Assembly: GCA_010909165.1 (NCBI GenBank)
Contig: VJWM01000297.1
Span: forward strand, 1 to 64,000
Direction: 5' to 3'
DNA length: 64,000 nt
Origin: Anthoceros angustus
Lineage: Eukaryota > Streptophyta > Anthocerotopsida > Anthocerotales > Anthocerotaceae
Part shown: positions 37,401 through 47,590 of the stretch, piece by piece
Numbering within the stretch: the stretch's first letter is position 1
Layout of the letters: each line of letters begins with the position of its first letter
Position numbers and translations under genes: made by a program
Notes under the pieces: model-generated
Databases searched by the model: none
What the model saw: the letters and a program-made list of their open reading frames with translations, nothing else
Told to the model about the DNA's origin: nothing

Positions 37401-38760
37401 TTATTGCCGTGTTGTGCATGCATGGTCGTGGGGGTTTACATGGTGGAGCCGTGTTGATGGAGGGTGGGTGGAGAATGAAGATGAGGAGGAAGAGCCACGA
37501 GGAGGGAGGCGGAAGGCCTTCCAGTAGCGTGTTGGAGCTAGTGTCTTGGCGAAGATGCGATTGATGGTACCATGGTCGAGCCACGAGACTTTGAGGGACA
37601 GTTGGTGAGGAAGGTGGAGTATGAGTTTCCTAGTGAGCGAGGATATCGTGGCTAGGTTTGCGGGGCTTCGGACAAGAAACCACAACGTTGGCAAGAAGGT
37701 GCGACAATGCGCTTATTTGGAGGAGAAGGGAAAGATGCGAAATGGCTCCACCCTCGATCGGCAAGAAGGCATGGAGGCGTGGAGCAAGTGAGCGTTGCAC
37801 AAGCACGGTGGTGTGGCCAACCCCACAACAAGCCGCAACTCGACTTGCAAAGCACGAGCATGGGACCAATCCATTTGGTCCCATGGGAGCAAAAGAGTTC
37901 GAGAGAAGGTATGTTCAGCGGTGGGGAGGGAGCGCAACAAAAGGGGTTGAAATGGGCTAAACATGGATTGGAGAGCATGCGACTCTTGTGGTATGGCGAT
38001 AGATCGGGGCCTTGGTTGAATAGCTAGGCGTGGTCGACAGTGCGCATGTAGGACATGAAGGCGTGAGCGATGGCGATGCGTGTGCATGGCTGCGGTCGAA
38101 GGAGAAGGAATAATGTGCGGTGAAGGGCACGAAAAGATGGAAGGAACCATAGCATGTCCCGAGGGGAAGGGAAGGTGGGGAAGCAGGAGGGCATCACACT
38201 CAAGTGATGTCGGAGGCGGTGGGGATGGTGTGGAAGGTGGAGGTGTGTGTTGCCACCCACAAGGCGAATCACAAGATCATCTCAAAAGTGTGAGTTTGGT
38301 GGCAATGGCGGATGAATTGAATGCGAGGTCCTTTTGCCTAACGTAACATAGTGCACGGTTATGCAGCCTATGGGGCCGAGTGCAAGGCGAGCGTGGAGGT
38401 TAGTGGCTCGAATGCCGGCACTCAAAGGGTCGACAGCGGAGAAAGCAGGCGGAGGCTGCTAGGCCAAAAGGGTCGGCAGCATTGAAGATGCAGGAGTCGG
38501 ACTCAATGGTCGAAGAGGCATGTTCCGCCGCTGTGGTATGTGCAAGTCCATGTAAGCTCGGATTGATTTGTCTTGTGGCGGTAGATATTGATGCGTTCCT
38601 ACCTTCCAGTTGTCGAGCTTGGAGCAAACGGCAAATGAACACGCACCGGGCGCGCATCGAGGGCATCCACCGCCATCGCCATGCGTGGTTGGTGGAGGTG
38701 GAGTGCTTGTGGTGGCCTTGACAGCTTGCTGTCGAGGACGGCGATGGTCGATCACGAGCA
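34480..38760. repeat. Two tandem copies of a ~2.1-kb module in the CACTA right arm
   Basis: Copy 1 runs from about 34500 to 36650 and copy 2 from about 36720 to 38740. Shared landmarks include GGAAGGTGTTGGTGATGAGG (34798, 36866), GAGGATATCGTGGCTAGGTT (35589, 37638) and CTTGGAGCAAACGGCAAATG (36618, 38616). A frame conserved in both copies on the plus strand reads AKHEHGTNPFGPMGAKEFER then RYVQRWGG (about 35805 and 37845), so part of the module was once coding. No family recognised. Confidence 0.85.
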
Positions 38761-39489
38761 GAGGAAGGGAGATTTGCACGCACACAAGTAGCGGTCATTC
38801 CATATTTCGTAGCGTTACGTGGCATTCGATAAGTTTAGCAAGCTGTGGAATGAAACTCGAAAACAATGGCATATGTGCTGCAAGCCGCACATGTTTGTAT
38901 AAGAAGCGAAAGTCCGGATTGGGAAGTCTAGATTGGGAAAACGCACAAGGCGTTTGAAGAAACGTAATGCGCATGTGTCGCATTTGGTGGTAAATATGAT
39001 GAGGTATTAATGTAGGAGGTGTATACTTATAACTATGCCATGGGTAGATATCTGAATTTGTACCTATACATAAAGAGTATGTATTCATTATATACATATA
39101 TATATATCGTATTTAGTCACATATATAGGATTACACATAACAAGTCGGCTCAATGTATATATAGATGGACATATAAATAATGTAGAATCCTACTATACAT
39201 GGTTAGGTTATAGCAAGGGTTTCATGTGTACATGGGGCTTGAAAACAAAACCGGTGTGGACACAAGGGTGCATTGAAGAGGGAAGGTACATTAACCATAA
39301 ATGCATGGCTATGCAAAGGAGGTAAGATGGAAAGAATGAAAGAGAGATGACATGCCATATATGAGAAGCAAGAGGAAGAATAAAATCGGTGGGAGAGGGA
39401 GCTCATTGTCACAAACATATTGCAACACAGAGGGAAACAATAAAGAAATGGGTGTCATCGGGCATTAACTAAGAGTGTGATGTGAAAGG

Positions 39490-39920
39490 AGAGACCAGGA
39501 GCATGTTGTTAAGATGGTGAGAGAAAGTGGAAAAGAAGGTCACAAACTTAACACCAAACCAACAAACTTCATGATAAGCTCTTAATGGCGAGGTGTAGGG
39601 TCAGGAGACCACTTGCATGTTGTTAAGATGGTGAGAGAATGTGGAGGAGAGAATCACAAACTTAACACCAAGCCACCTAACTTTTTGAGTGTTCCCCATG
39701 GAAAGTGTTACATGAAATTGCAACAAAGGACTATAAGACAAGCAAGTTTTCATTGTATATGTTTGAAATCATAAACAATGCTAGCGAGAGGGAGGTTGTA
39801 CTTAGGAGGATGAGGTGATGAGAGAGAGAGCCAGGTTCATGTTAAGATGGTGACAGCATGAGAAGAAAATAGTGTCAATCTTAATACCAAGCCTAAAAAG
39901 CATGTTGCAATTTGGAAGTG
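39490..39920. repeat. Right subterminal repeats of the CACTA, about three copies
   Basis: A unit with GTTAAGATGGTGAGAGAA followed by TCACAAACTTAACACCAA occurs near 39509, 39620 and, more divergent, 39842. TGTTACATGAAATTGCAA words lie between and after the copies (39706, 39920). These match the words repeated at the left end and probably form the right binding region for the transposition proteins. Confidence 0.75.
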
Positions 39921-39943
39921 TAACATGAAATTGCAATAAGGAC

Positions 39944-39972
39944 TGTAACATAGGCTGCCTTTTCTAGTAGGG
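39944..39972 (-). repeat. CACTA terminal inverted repeat, right
   Basis: A perfect 29-base mirror of 15218-15246. It is followed by the second TTG target copy at 39973-39975. Confidence 0.95.
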
Positions 39973-39975
39973 TTG

Positions 39976-40172
39976 AAGACAAGAGAGACATGCGTCATAC
40001 TGAGAGCATGCAGTTCGACAGAAGGAAGCATGAAGAGTTGTTGCAGTGCAACAAAGACATGGTTCACGTGATGAACAATATGGTGCAAGTTAACAGAGAG
40101 ATTGGGCTTGGTTTTGTTGCAGCTCTAGGAAAAATTGGAAACGGCTTTCTCAAGCTTGGTGATAAACTATGA
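39976..40172 (+). pseudogene. Harbinger ORF1, 3' part
   Basis: This stretch continues the ORF1 reading broken at 15217: EDKRDMRHTESMQF, then DRRKHEELLQCNKDM and IGLGFVAALGKIGNGFLKLG, ending at TGA 40170-40172. It is an amphipathic, probably coiled-coil tail. The reading is open across its whole length, and the phase matches only if the CACTA plus one TTG are removed. That is the strongest proof of the insertion event. Confidence 0.85.
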
Positions 40173-40548
40173 TATGTTGGTTGTAGGCTGTAGAGTGAAC
40201 TTCAGTTTCATATGAAACTTGGAGACTCGATGAATCAAGTTATAGAATCAGACACGTTGAATCCAGCCATGTGTACTTGGTGGAAAGTTCTTGTCGAGAG
40301 CTACACGACGGTATCAACTTTCATGTAATAGCAAACCTTTAGAAATCCGTATCTCCCTCCAGATGAAACAAAATTCAAGCTATGTGTACTTATTGGAAAG
40401 ACCTCGTCAAGAGCTACATCAAGGTATAACAACATATAGCATGGAACGTGTGTGGAGTGCACTACGAATACTAGAAGATGGAGAACTCAAGTTGAAACTC
40501 AAATGGAGGCAAAACTTTACAAGACTCTAGTTGAAACGAAATTGAAGC

Positions 40549-41582
40549 CACATAGACTTGTTTCAAAGCCCTTTTGTGGAGCTACAGTATGTGTGTCCAA
40601 ATGGCTTAGGCCAAATGAATATACATTTATAAGAACGTGGTCATTAAGCATCCTGCGCTTGGATCCGTACTTAGATGGGGTGCCTAAAGGGAATGGATGC
40701 CCTTGGTGCAAGTAGCTTAGGCATACCATGGTACAAGTTGTTAAGTACCAAGTCCCATGACGGAAATCCATCCATAGTGGACTTAAATAAAATTCTTCTT
40801 CTTCTTCTTCTACTCGCTGGGGTTGGAGTCATGCTCCTTCTGCCCAACATAAGGGCTGCTAGCTTGTCCCTTTAAACTTTCCCCTACACGATCTGCAGCC
40901 CTTGCACTTGGAACTGTAATGTCGTCAGGATCATGCTGAGAGATTGTGTCTATGGCACGGTCAACATCACTATCCTGCATATCGATATTGATGTTATGTA
41001 GTATACAACAGCAGAATGCCAGTTTGCCAACTTGCTTTGGATCTGGTGAAATTAGACATTTGTTCAAGATACGCCATGTACCTTATACAATAAGCCAAGG
41101 TAGTAATGGGAAACCCATCACCAATTATGTACTCGATTCCGTGAGGCCCCACAAGCATATCGATCCATGGAGTCGCCTGTCTTTACGCTAGTCGGTATAG
41201 GAATTACGAGAACTCGAATCGCTTACGCTCTTGGCCACATAGACTTGTTTTCAAAGCCCTTTGTGGAGCTACAGTATGTGTGTCCAAATGGCTTAGGCCA
41301 AATGAATATACATTTATAAGAACGTGGTCATTAAGCATCCTGCGCTTGGATCCGTACTTAGATGGGGTGCCTAAAGGGAATGGATGCCCTTGGTGCAAGT
41401 AGCTTAGGCATACCATGGTACAAGTTGTTAAGTACCAAGTCCCATGACGGAAATCCATCCATAGTGGACTTAAATAAAATTCTTCTTCTTCTTCTTCTAC
41501 TCGCTGGGGTTGGAGTCATGCTCCTTCTGCCCAACATAAGGGCTGCTAGCTTGTCCCTTTAAACTTTCCCCTACACGATCTG
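40549..41582. repeat. ~340-bp direct repeat flanking a transposase fragment
   Basis: Copy 1 is about 40549-40892 and copy 2 about 41237-41582. They are virtually identical, including a TTCTTCTTCTTCTTC stretch. The main differences are at the left edge: one T moved between two T runs (copy 1 GTTTC...CCTTTTG, copy 2 GTTTTC...CCTTTG). The segment between them is the 3' part of the Harbinger transposase. Confidence 0.9.
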
Positions 41583-43093
41583 AGCACTCTTGAACCTAAA
41601 TGTCGTCGGGATCATCTTTGAGAGATTGTGTCTATGGTACTGGCCAACATCACTATATCGCATATCGATATTGATGTTATGTAGTATACAACAGCATAAT
41701 GCCAGTTTGCCAACTTGCTTTGGATCTGGTGAAATTAGACATTTGTTCAAGATACGCCATGTACCTTATACAATAAGCCAAGGTAGTAATGGGAAACCGG
41801 CATCACCAATTATGTACTCCTGGATTCTGTGAGGCCCCACAAGCATATCAGATCCATGGAGTCGCTACTTGTCTTCGCTAGCTCAGATAGTCGGAATTAC
41901 CGAGAACTCGAATCAAGTTCTTGGCCAGCCAGCATAGACATCAATGAAGAGCATGCTCATGTCGACAGTACCTTGAAGAGTGATGCTGTAATTCTTCATG
42001 TGGTTTAAGTAAATTTGAGGTCATACCAGAGGCAATTCTAGCTCAATGGGTGACATCAATAGCTCCTCCTGCACTTGGGCTGTAATGTCGTCGGGATCAT
42101 GCCGAGAGATTGTGTATACTGGCACGGTCAACATCACTATCCTGCATATCGATATTGATGTTATGTAGTATACAATGAGAATGCCGGTTGCCAACTTGCT
42201 TTGGATCCGTGAAATTAGACATTTGTTCAAGATATACGCCATGTACCTTATACAATAAGCCAAGGTAGTAATGGGAAACCCAAGATCACCAATTATGTAC
42301 TCGATTCCGTGAGGCCCCACAAGCATATCGATCCATGGAGTCGCCACTTGTCTTCATATCGGAATTACCGAGAACTCGAATCGCTTACGCTCTTGGCCAG
42401 CCAAAGATAGACATCAATGAAGAGCATGCTCATGTCGACAGTACCTTGAAGAGTGATGCTGTAATTCTTCATGTGGTTTAAGTAGGCTGTTGAGGTCATA
42501 CCTGTAGGCAATTCTAGCTCAATGTGGGTGACATCAATAGCTCCTCTGCAATTTGGTAATCCACGGTGATTCCGGAAACCCATCTCCACCTCACTTGCCT
42601 CGATACCTGTTGGCCACTTTAACCTTGTCTAAGGTGGTGTGGAGGTTTGTGTGGTCACTCACCTCTCACGCAGCCCACCATGTGAATAATTCAGCAACTA
42701 CTCTGAGAGAATCTCCAATCCCCATTCTAGTGAGAACCATAGCCACTTGTTTTCAACATGCAACTTACAATTTGGCAAGGTAATGAGACCTGGAGGAGGA
42801 CGTCTGGTCAAGTCAGGAGCAACAATACTACAGATGTAATTGAATGTGGTTGGGGAGACTTTGATCATCTCTTTCCATCGGTCAGGATCTCTATTTAGAA
42901 CAATTGTCATGAACTTTGCCCACCAATGAAGTGACTGTGGCTTGATGTAGTACATGCCTACCCTTCTCTGAGGCTTCCAGTACAATCGAGCTGCTATGCA
43001 TACCAGCAGCCACATTGTGGTGAGGAGGGTGTCCTCCTCATCTGCCATTCTCGTGGAGGAAGGAGAACAAAAATTTGCACATTGCGTAGGCAA
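40890..43093 (-). pseudogene. PIF/Harbinger DDE transposase, with its 3' part triplicated
   Basis: The N-terminus at 43093-42698 reads MADEEDTLLTTMWLLVCIAA, then HWWAKFMTIVLNRDPDRWKE and SPTTFNYICSIVAPDLTRRP. The catalytic region at 42589-42365 holds GLPNCRGAIDVTHIELELP with the first DDE aspartate, then KNYSITLQGTVDMSMLFIDV. Further on are GIEYIIGDLGFPITTLAY (second aspartate) and ILHNINIDMQD. This last block is present three times, at about 42420-42060, 41900-41590 and 41210-40890. Frameshifts separate the blocks. The protein would cut and paste Harbinger elements together with ORF1. As it stands it is inactive. Confidence 0.85.
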
Positions 43094-43596
43094 TAAGCTC
43101 GCTTGTAGATGTAGCTACGACGCTGTATGCTATGCGCTTGGGATTATGGCCACAACGGCCATCATAGCTGCGAGAATCGAGTGCCCTTGACGATCAGCCA
43201 AGATCGCGCTAACAGCGAAGAACCACTTGTAACACCATAATATTTGAAGCGGCTGAATATACAAACCCGCTTCCGCAGAAAAGGGACCAGTTTTCAAAAA
43301 CACCCGGTGGGCACCAAATTCCCACATAGAGTTGTTTTCTGTTTTTGAGTGATGGTTCATGATATCCCTACCCTAAGGCAGGTACGTATTCCACCGATAA
43401 TGCTTCTTAGGTATGGTTTAAATGCATCGGCATGCCGGCGCCTTGCGCCATTTCCATCGGAGCGTCTGTCATTCGCGGTACATGATTGACTGAAAAAAGG
43501 TATGATGCAATGAACTAATTATGTATGTAGTGAAAAGGCGCCTCGCGTCTCCTTCTTCCTTCACTATAAGGAAACACAAAACCTAGCACAAATACC
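43094..43596. other. Spacer between the Harbinger element and the ParB-methyltransferase locus
   Basis: No gene recognised. One partial copy of the locus palindrome lies at 43424-43442 (GCATCGGCATGCCGGCGCC). Confidence 0.4.
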
Positions 43597-44865
43597 CTAG
43601 CTTCCGAGTTCTTCAGATGATCGAGTCTCGGTGGGCACGACGGATATGCTATCCATCACCAATTCAATGCTTTTGAGACGGGCGTGCTCGGGGTCTTCGA
43701 AGTTGTCGTTCTCCATCATGGCATTTTCGGCATCCAAAGGATCAATAGGATTGCTTTCGGTGTTGTAGTCCGGATGCCACACTGCGCTCAAAGTTCTCTG
43801 TCCATCATCCAAGATTTCCCCCGTTTTCTCCTTCATTCTGTTGAACCCCAAAGGTACAACCTGCGCTTGGGAGACACCCTTCTCGGACAAGCTCAATTCC
43901 TTTGCCCAAAACTAGGCTGGTCCTCGTCAATGTGGCTCGTGATTCAACTCCTCCTCAGCGTCCGGGAGTACTTCATATCCATGAATCCGTTGTGGGATGA
44001 ATTCCGCGCAACGCTTGTCCAAATCCACTGCAATGCAATTTCGACCACAAAGCAACGCGCGATTTGTCGTTCGCTCCACACTGCGCATCTACAATCCGGT
44101 CCCCTCTTCGAGAAGTTTTGATCGACTTGAGCATCAACCCCAGTGGCCTCTGATACGCACACACAACTAGCTTGTCCAATGACATATATAGCTGCTTCTT
44201 CACGACGATGTGCCCAATATTTGCCACGACCATTGTTGAAAGAGCCATGGACGTTGTTAGGCAACATTGAAACCCTGCTTAATTTGCTGGTAGTGGTAAC
44301 ACCCCAGCCCATCGTGATGTACTCCATGATCATATCCACCACGATCATTATGCATATTGGTTTTGTCCCACACAAAGGAGACCATTCCTCCACCAATGCA
44401 CCACCGCATTGCCTCCCTTACAATATGCACTCTTCCACACCATGCATAACTATCATTCGATTTCTTGACTTGTCATATCATGGAAAGAGTGAAACACTGT
44501 ACCAATTTGTGTCTGATCCATCTTCACATCATGCTTCCCTTTGTGGAATCCTCTTGGCACATCCATAACCAGCAATGTATACTTCCCCATCCTTAGAAAT
44601 CCTCGCATGTCCAACACATCTCTTGCAACCACTTGGTATTTAACAATAAACCCCGTTGTTGGCACAGTGAATGTCTGTAGGCCTTCCTCCATGTCCATGT
44701 CAGCCAGGGCTCTTTGTTCGTTCTCCAGACCTTTCAATGTGTGCACTTCAAGTATGAAAGCCTGGAAGTCTTGGCGATTTCTTGGATCTTCTACATCTTT
44801 CACTTGCTACACACAACACAGGTTAGGTGGTTAGTGCACAACAAGCTTGTCCGAAAAAATGCAGC

Positions 44866-44897
44866 GGGGAGGGCGCCGGCATGCCGGCGCCCTCCCC
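44866..44897. repeat. 32-bp perfect palindrome in the intron of the ParB-methyltransferase gene
   Basis: The core GGCGCCGGCATGCCGGCGCC (44872-44891) is extended by six complementary bases on each side. It lies inside the inferred intron. Confidence 0.95.
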
Positions 44898-44944
44898 ACC
44901 CCTACTTCCTTCTAAAGCCTCAATTCCAACATGAGGAATGGAGA

Positions 44945-44966
44945 GGGCGCCGGCATGCCGGCGCCC
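44945..44966. repeat. 22-bp perfect palindrome, same core, same intron
   Basis: The core GGCGCCGGCATGCCGGCGCC at 44946-44965 has one extra G/C pair. It is 74 bases from the first palindrome. Confidence 0.95.
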
Positions 44967-46354
44967 ACATCGTTCCTACTTCCTGTACTAAAGAAGAGAT
45001 ATACCTTCCCATCGAACGCTGTTTGAAACCTTGCAATGACATCGTCCGAAGAGTGCATAGGGTATTCCTGCCGCACCATGTCGAAAGAGTCGCATCCTAA
45101 ATGCTTTGCCATAGCCACTTGTATGACATGAAGTTTCTTCCATAGAGTGAGCTCCTTCGACATACCATTGAGGTCAAGCAAACCTGTCAAAACCTTTTCC
45201 GTCACATTGATGAGCATTTTTGTCCAGTCTCACGGTGGAATTCCTTGAAGCTGCCATGGTTTCCCCTGCATCTCTTTCGGCTTCACGAAAACGCTTTCAA
45301 CCATCTTCACCTCCTCTCCAACTTTGCGTTTGCCCTTGCTCTTCTTCTTTGGTGCATTGCAACATGTTTGGCTTGTTAAGCTCCATCGCCTCCCACTTTG
45401 AAAAGATATTGTCGACATTTCTCCAAACCTTTCCCTCCAGTTTCGCAATGCATAGGATATGTGTCCTGTTGTCCACTTTGTTCTGCTTATACTGTTCATC
45501 TTCCCGGCCTTCGTCATCCTCGATCAGCCCTAACACCTTGTACAAATTGAACTTCCAGTTCATGCTCATTGTCACTCCGTCACGCTTTGCTATCTGCAGT
45601 TCATCTTTGAGGTATCTGACGTGCTCGATAAAGTTCATCTTCTTCCTTTTGTCCGACATTGTGTTGTGGTCAGTTGCCAATACTCGCATCTCCTGAAGAG
45701 TAAGCCCACAGTAAACATGAGCCTCCATCCATTGGAACCTTGCTTTCCCCGGAGAAATGTCACCAAGTTGCTTCATAGCGGCGTATGTGTGATTGCCTCC
45801 CAGCACTCCCATAATATATTTTTTTGCCCTGAACTTCGTCCAATCAAGTTTTTCGATATCCCTGCAGTCATACATAGTAGTGGCAGAACACCTTCTTCAA
45901 TCCGACCTTTCGAGATGACTCGAGCTAAATAGTTTGTCCATGCCTCATCTACTTGCCGAATCTGAGCATCTGGAGTGAGGAACGAAGCAGGCCTCAAATT
46001 CTCCAGCTTCACAAGGCATCTCGAGGCACCTTCTTCGCATGGCGATTCCGGACTTTTGCAAGTAATCCTCGTCCATCATGGAGGCCTCCAGTCTTTCTCC
46101 ATCAGTTAACACATGCAATGTTGGAATATCACTTCGGAAGCCACAGCAGCGCGACTTTTTCTTGCTTGAACCCTCGGCAGTGTCCACGCTTTGAGATCTG
46201 CTATTTCCACCCCCAGCCCCGAGGCTTATACTCGTTCGCTTACTCTTCAACCCTGATGCCACTTATTCATAAGAACGCGAGGCACTGCCGGCATGCCGCC
46301 CCTCCTCATCGACCGCACCTTCACGGCGCATGCCGCGCCCTCCTCATCGACATT

Positions 46355-46600
46355 TCCACGGGCGCCGGCATGCCGGCGCCACTCTTCATCAACGGTGCAC
46401 CTTCGCGGGCGCCGGCATGCCGGCGCCGTCTTCATCACCGGTGCACCTTCACGGGCGCCGGCATGCCGGCGCCGTCTTCACGGCGCCGGCATGCGGCGCC
46501 GTCTTCATCGGCCGGTGCACCTTCACGGGCGCCGGCATGCCGGCGCCCCTCCTCATCACCATGTGGACCTTCACGGGCGCTGGCATGCCGGCGCCCCTCC
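46355..46600. repeat. Minisatellite carrying the 20-bp palindrome, six copies
   Basis: Perfect cores lie at 46361-46380, 46408-46427, 46454-46473 and 46528-46547. Variants lie at 46482-46500 (one base short) and 46576-46595 (one mismatch). Units are about 45 bases and share a CACCTTCACGG-type spacer. The array starts about 100 bases upstream of the start of the ParB-methyltransferase gene. All three plus frames stay open over much of the array, giving Arg-Ala-Pro-Ala-Cys-Arg and Gly-Ala-Gly-Met-Pro repeats that I take as by-products. Confidence 0.95.
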
Positions 46601-46646
46601 TCATCAACCTGAGTACCAGTGGTTGTGATATCGATTGTAGTTCCAT

Positions 46647-46760
46647 GGACTCACCTGGTGAGTCTTTCACATGCATGGACTCAGCCGGTGAGCCTTACAC
46701 ATGCCTGGACTCACTCCGTGAGTTGTAGTCATCCCAGGACCTGAGCCGTGAAAGGTGCCG
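46647..46760. repeat. 30-bp tandem repeat, four copies, each with a hairpin core
   Basis: Units start at 46647, 46677, 46707 and 46737, an exact 30-base period. The first two have inverted-repeat cores, such as GACTCACCTGGTGAGTC. On the plus strand it encodes a 10-residue repeat (MDSPGESFTC, MDSAGEPYTC). It abuts the palindrome array. Confidence 0.9.
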
Positions 46761-46938
46761 ATCATTTTGTCCTGTATGGAACCATGGGGTGGGTTAAAAA
46801 CGGGGCAGTATTTTATTAACAGCACTGTAGCACAATAGTTTTTTGCAGTTTTTCTATTTCCATAACAAGACATCTTGTATCACAAACTGCCAACTGCGAC
46901 CGCTCTGTTTGTTTTTTCCTTGTAAAAGGCTATTGAGA

Positions 46939-47590
46939 AGCAAGTTAGTAGGTAGCAGTACTTAAAACGGGTACCTTTCGTTTTGGCGGTGAAAGGTCCC
47001 AATTTAAGCACGATGTTAGTAAGTAGCAATACTTATCAGGTACCTTTCGTTTTAACGATGACAGGTCCCGATTTAAGCATGACGCAAGCAACGTATGGCA
47101 ATAATGATGCTTGTCACATCCTTTCACAATAAGTTAGTAGGTAGCAGTTCTTAATAGGGACCTTTTGTTTTGTGGCGGTGGAAAGTCCCGATTTAAGTAC
47201 GATGTAAGCAACATTGGTGGTAATGATGCTTGTTGCCGCAAATTCAAGCAACATGTATATTTCTTTTCGTACATGGAAAGTATGCAAAGCAATTTCTACC
47301 AAATTCGTTTTGATGCACATGGAAAGTGGCTTTAATGACGATGACAAGTTTATCTCTTCCTCACCCTACATCTTTTGGGAAGAAAGATTTATAGAGGAGA
47401 TGTACATGTAAACACTCTTTTAAAATGGTACATGTAAATACTATTTAGAATAGTGAAAGTAAATACTATTTTAGAATAGTTCATGTGGTCCTTTATCATA
47501 GATAGTAAGTTATATAAAATAGTATAGTGTATGTAATCCTCTACCATAAATAGTAAAGTATGTGTATGTGAAATACTATTATAATAATGT
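46939..47590. repeat. AT-rich repeats upstream of the GDSL gene
   Basis: A unit with AAGTTAGTAGGTAGCAGT, then ACCTTTYGTTTT and a TCCCGATTTAAG stretch, occurs at about 46941, 47010 and 47132. Downstream, 47400-47590 repeats the words AAATACTATTT and TTAGAATAGT. No gene is seen here. The promoter of the esterase must lie at its right end. Confidence 0.7.

Larger units (their letters stand above)
15218..39972. mobile_element. Large CACTA-type (En/Spm) DNA transposon, 24,755 bp
   Basis: The termini are 29-bp perfect inverted repeats starting CCCTACTAGAAAAGGCAGCC at 15218 and in mirror form at 39944-39972. CACTA elements usually start CACTACTAGAAAA or close variants; here the second base is C. 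The target duplication is TTG. Both subterminal zones carry repeated TGTTACA and TTGCAAC words, as expected for the sites bound by TNPA-like proteins. Inside, a broken TNP2-like transposase lies on the minus strand (about 28.5 to 24.9 kb). Most of the remaining length is arrays of duplicated modules without a clear gene. Autonomous plant CACTAs are usually about 8-20 kb, so this one is large. Confidence 0.93.
14602..43093. mobile_element. PIF/Harbinger-like element split by a nested CACTA
   Basis: Two convergent genes of the standard PIF/Harbinger pair are present. The Myb/SANT-like ORF1 runs on the plus strand (14602-15217 plus 39976-40172). The DDE transposase runs on the minus strand (43093 down to about 40890). 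The 24.8-kb CACTA at 15218-39972 sits inside ORF1, so without it the element's coding span is about 3.7 kb. The outer terminal repeats and the usual 3-bp TAA/TTA target duplication were not found, so these limits are those of the coding parts only. Internal duplications at 40.5-42.4 kb suggest that it decayed before or after the CACTA arrived. Confidence 0.7.
43597..46262 (-). pseudogene. ParB-like domain fused to a beta-class-like DNA amino-methyltransferase, frameshifted
   Basis: Minus-strand reading starts at ATG 46262 with a basic, Ser-rich stretch (MASGLKSKRTSIS, SSKKKSR). Then come DAQIRQVDEAWTNYLARVIS and a ParB-like fold: YIMGVLGGNHTYAAMKQLG (nucleotide box) and LATDHNTMSDKRKKMNFIEH, which matches the IA-x-x-EN-x-x-P-x-E pattern of ParB. 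After a Lys-rich linker and an intron (about 44989-44810) comes a methyltransferase. YTLLVMDVPRGFH stands where DPPY sits. Next is QRPLGLMLKSIKTS, then GDRIVDAQCGAND. In the next frame ALLCGRNCIAVDLDKRC matches the cofactor motif of N4/N6 enzymes. ParB plus this class is a known bacterial and phage fusion. About four 1-base frame breaks (near 46040, 45865, 45355, 44080) suggest decay. A further frame at 43896-43597 may be its last exon. Confidence 0.6.

Noticed and set aside
15800-38760. CRISPR-like array, tRNA or rRNA genes
   Set aside because: The repeats are long, irregular and without unique equal spacers. I found no cloverleaf or rRNA core sequence in the window.
43597-46262. Frame breaks as sequencing error
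   Set aside because: LST8, the cysteine synthase and shugoshin have perfect frames over thirty exons, so general indel error is unlikely. It is kept only as a possibility for the repeats.
46293-46728. Arg/Ala/Pro/Cys repeat protein over the palindrome array
   Set aside because: All frames are open because the unit lacks stop words. The repeat is better explained as a DNA-level palindrome.
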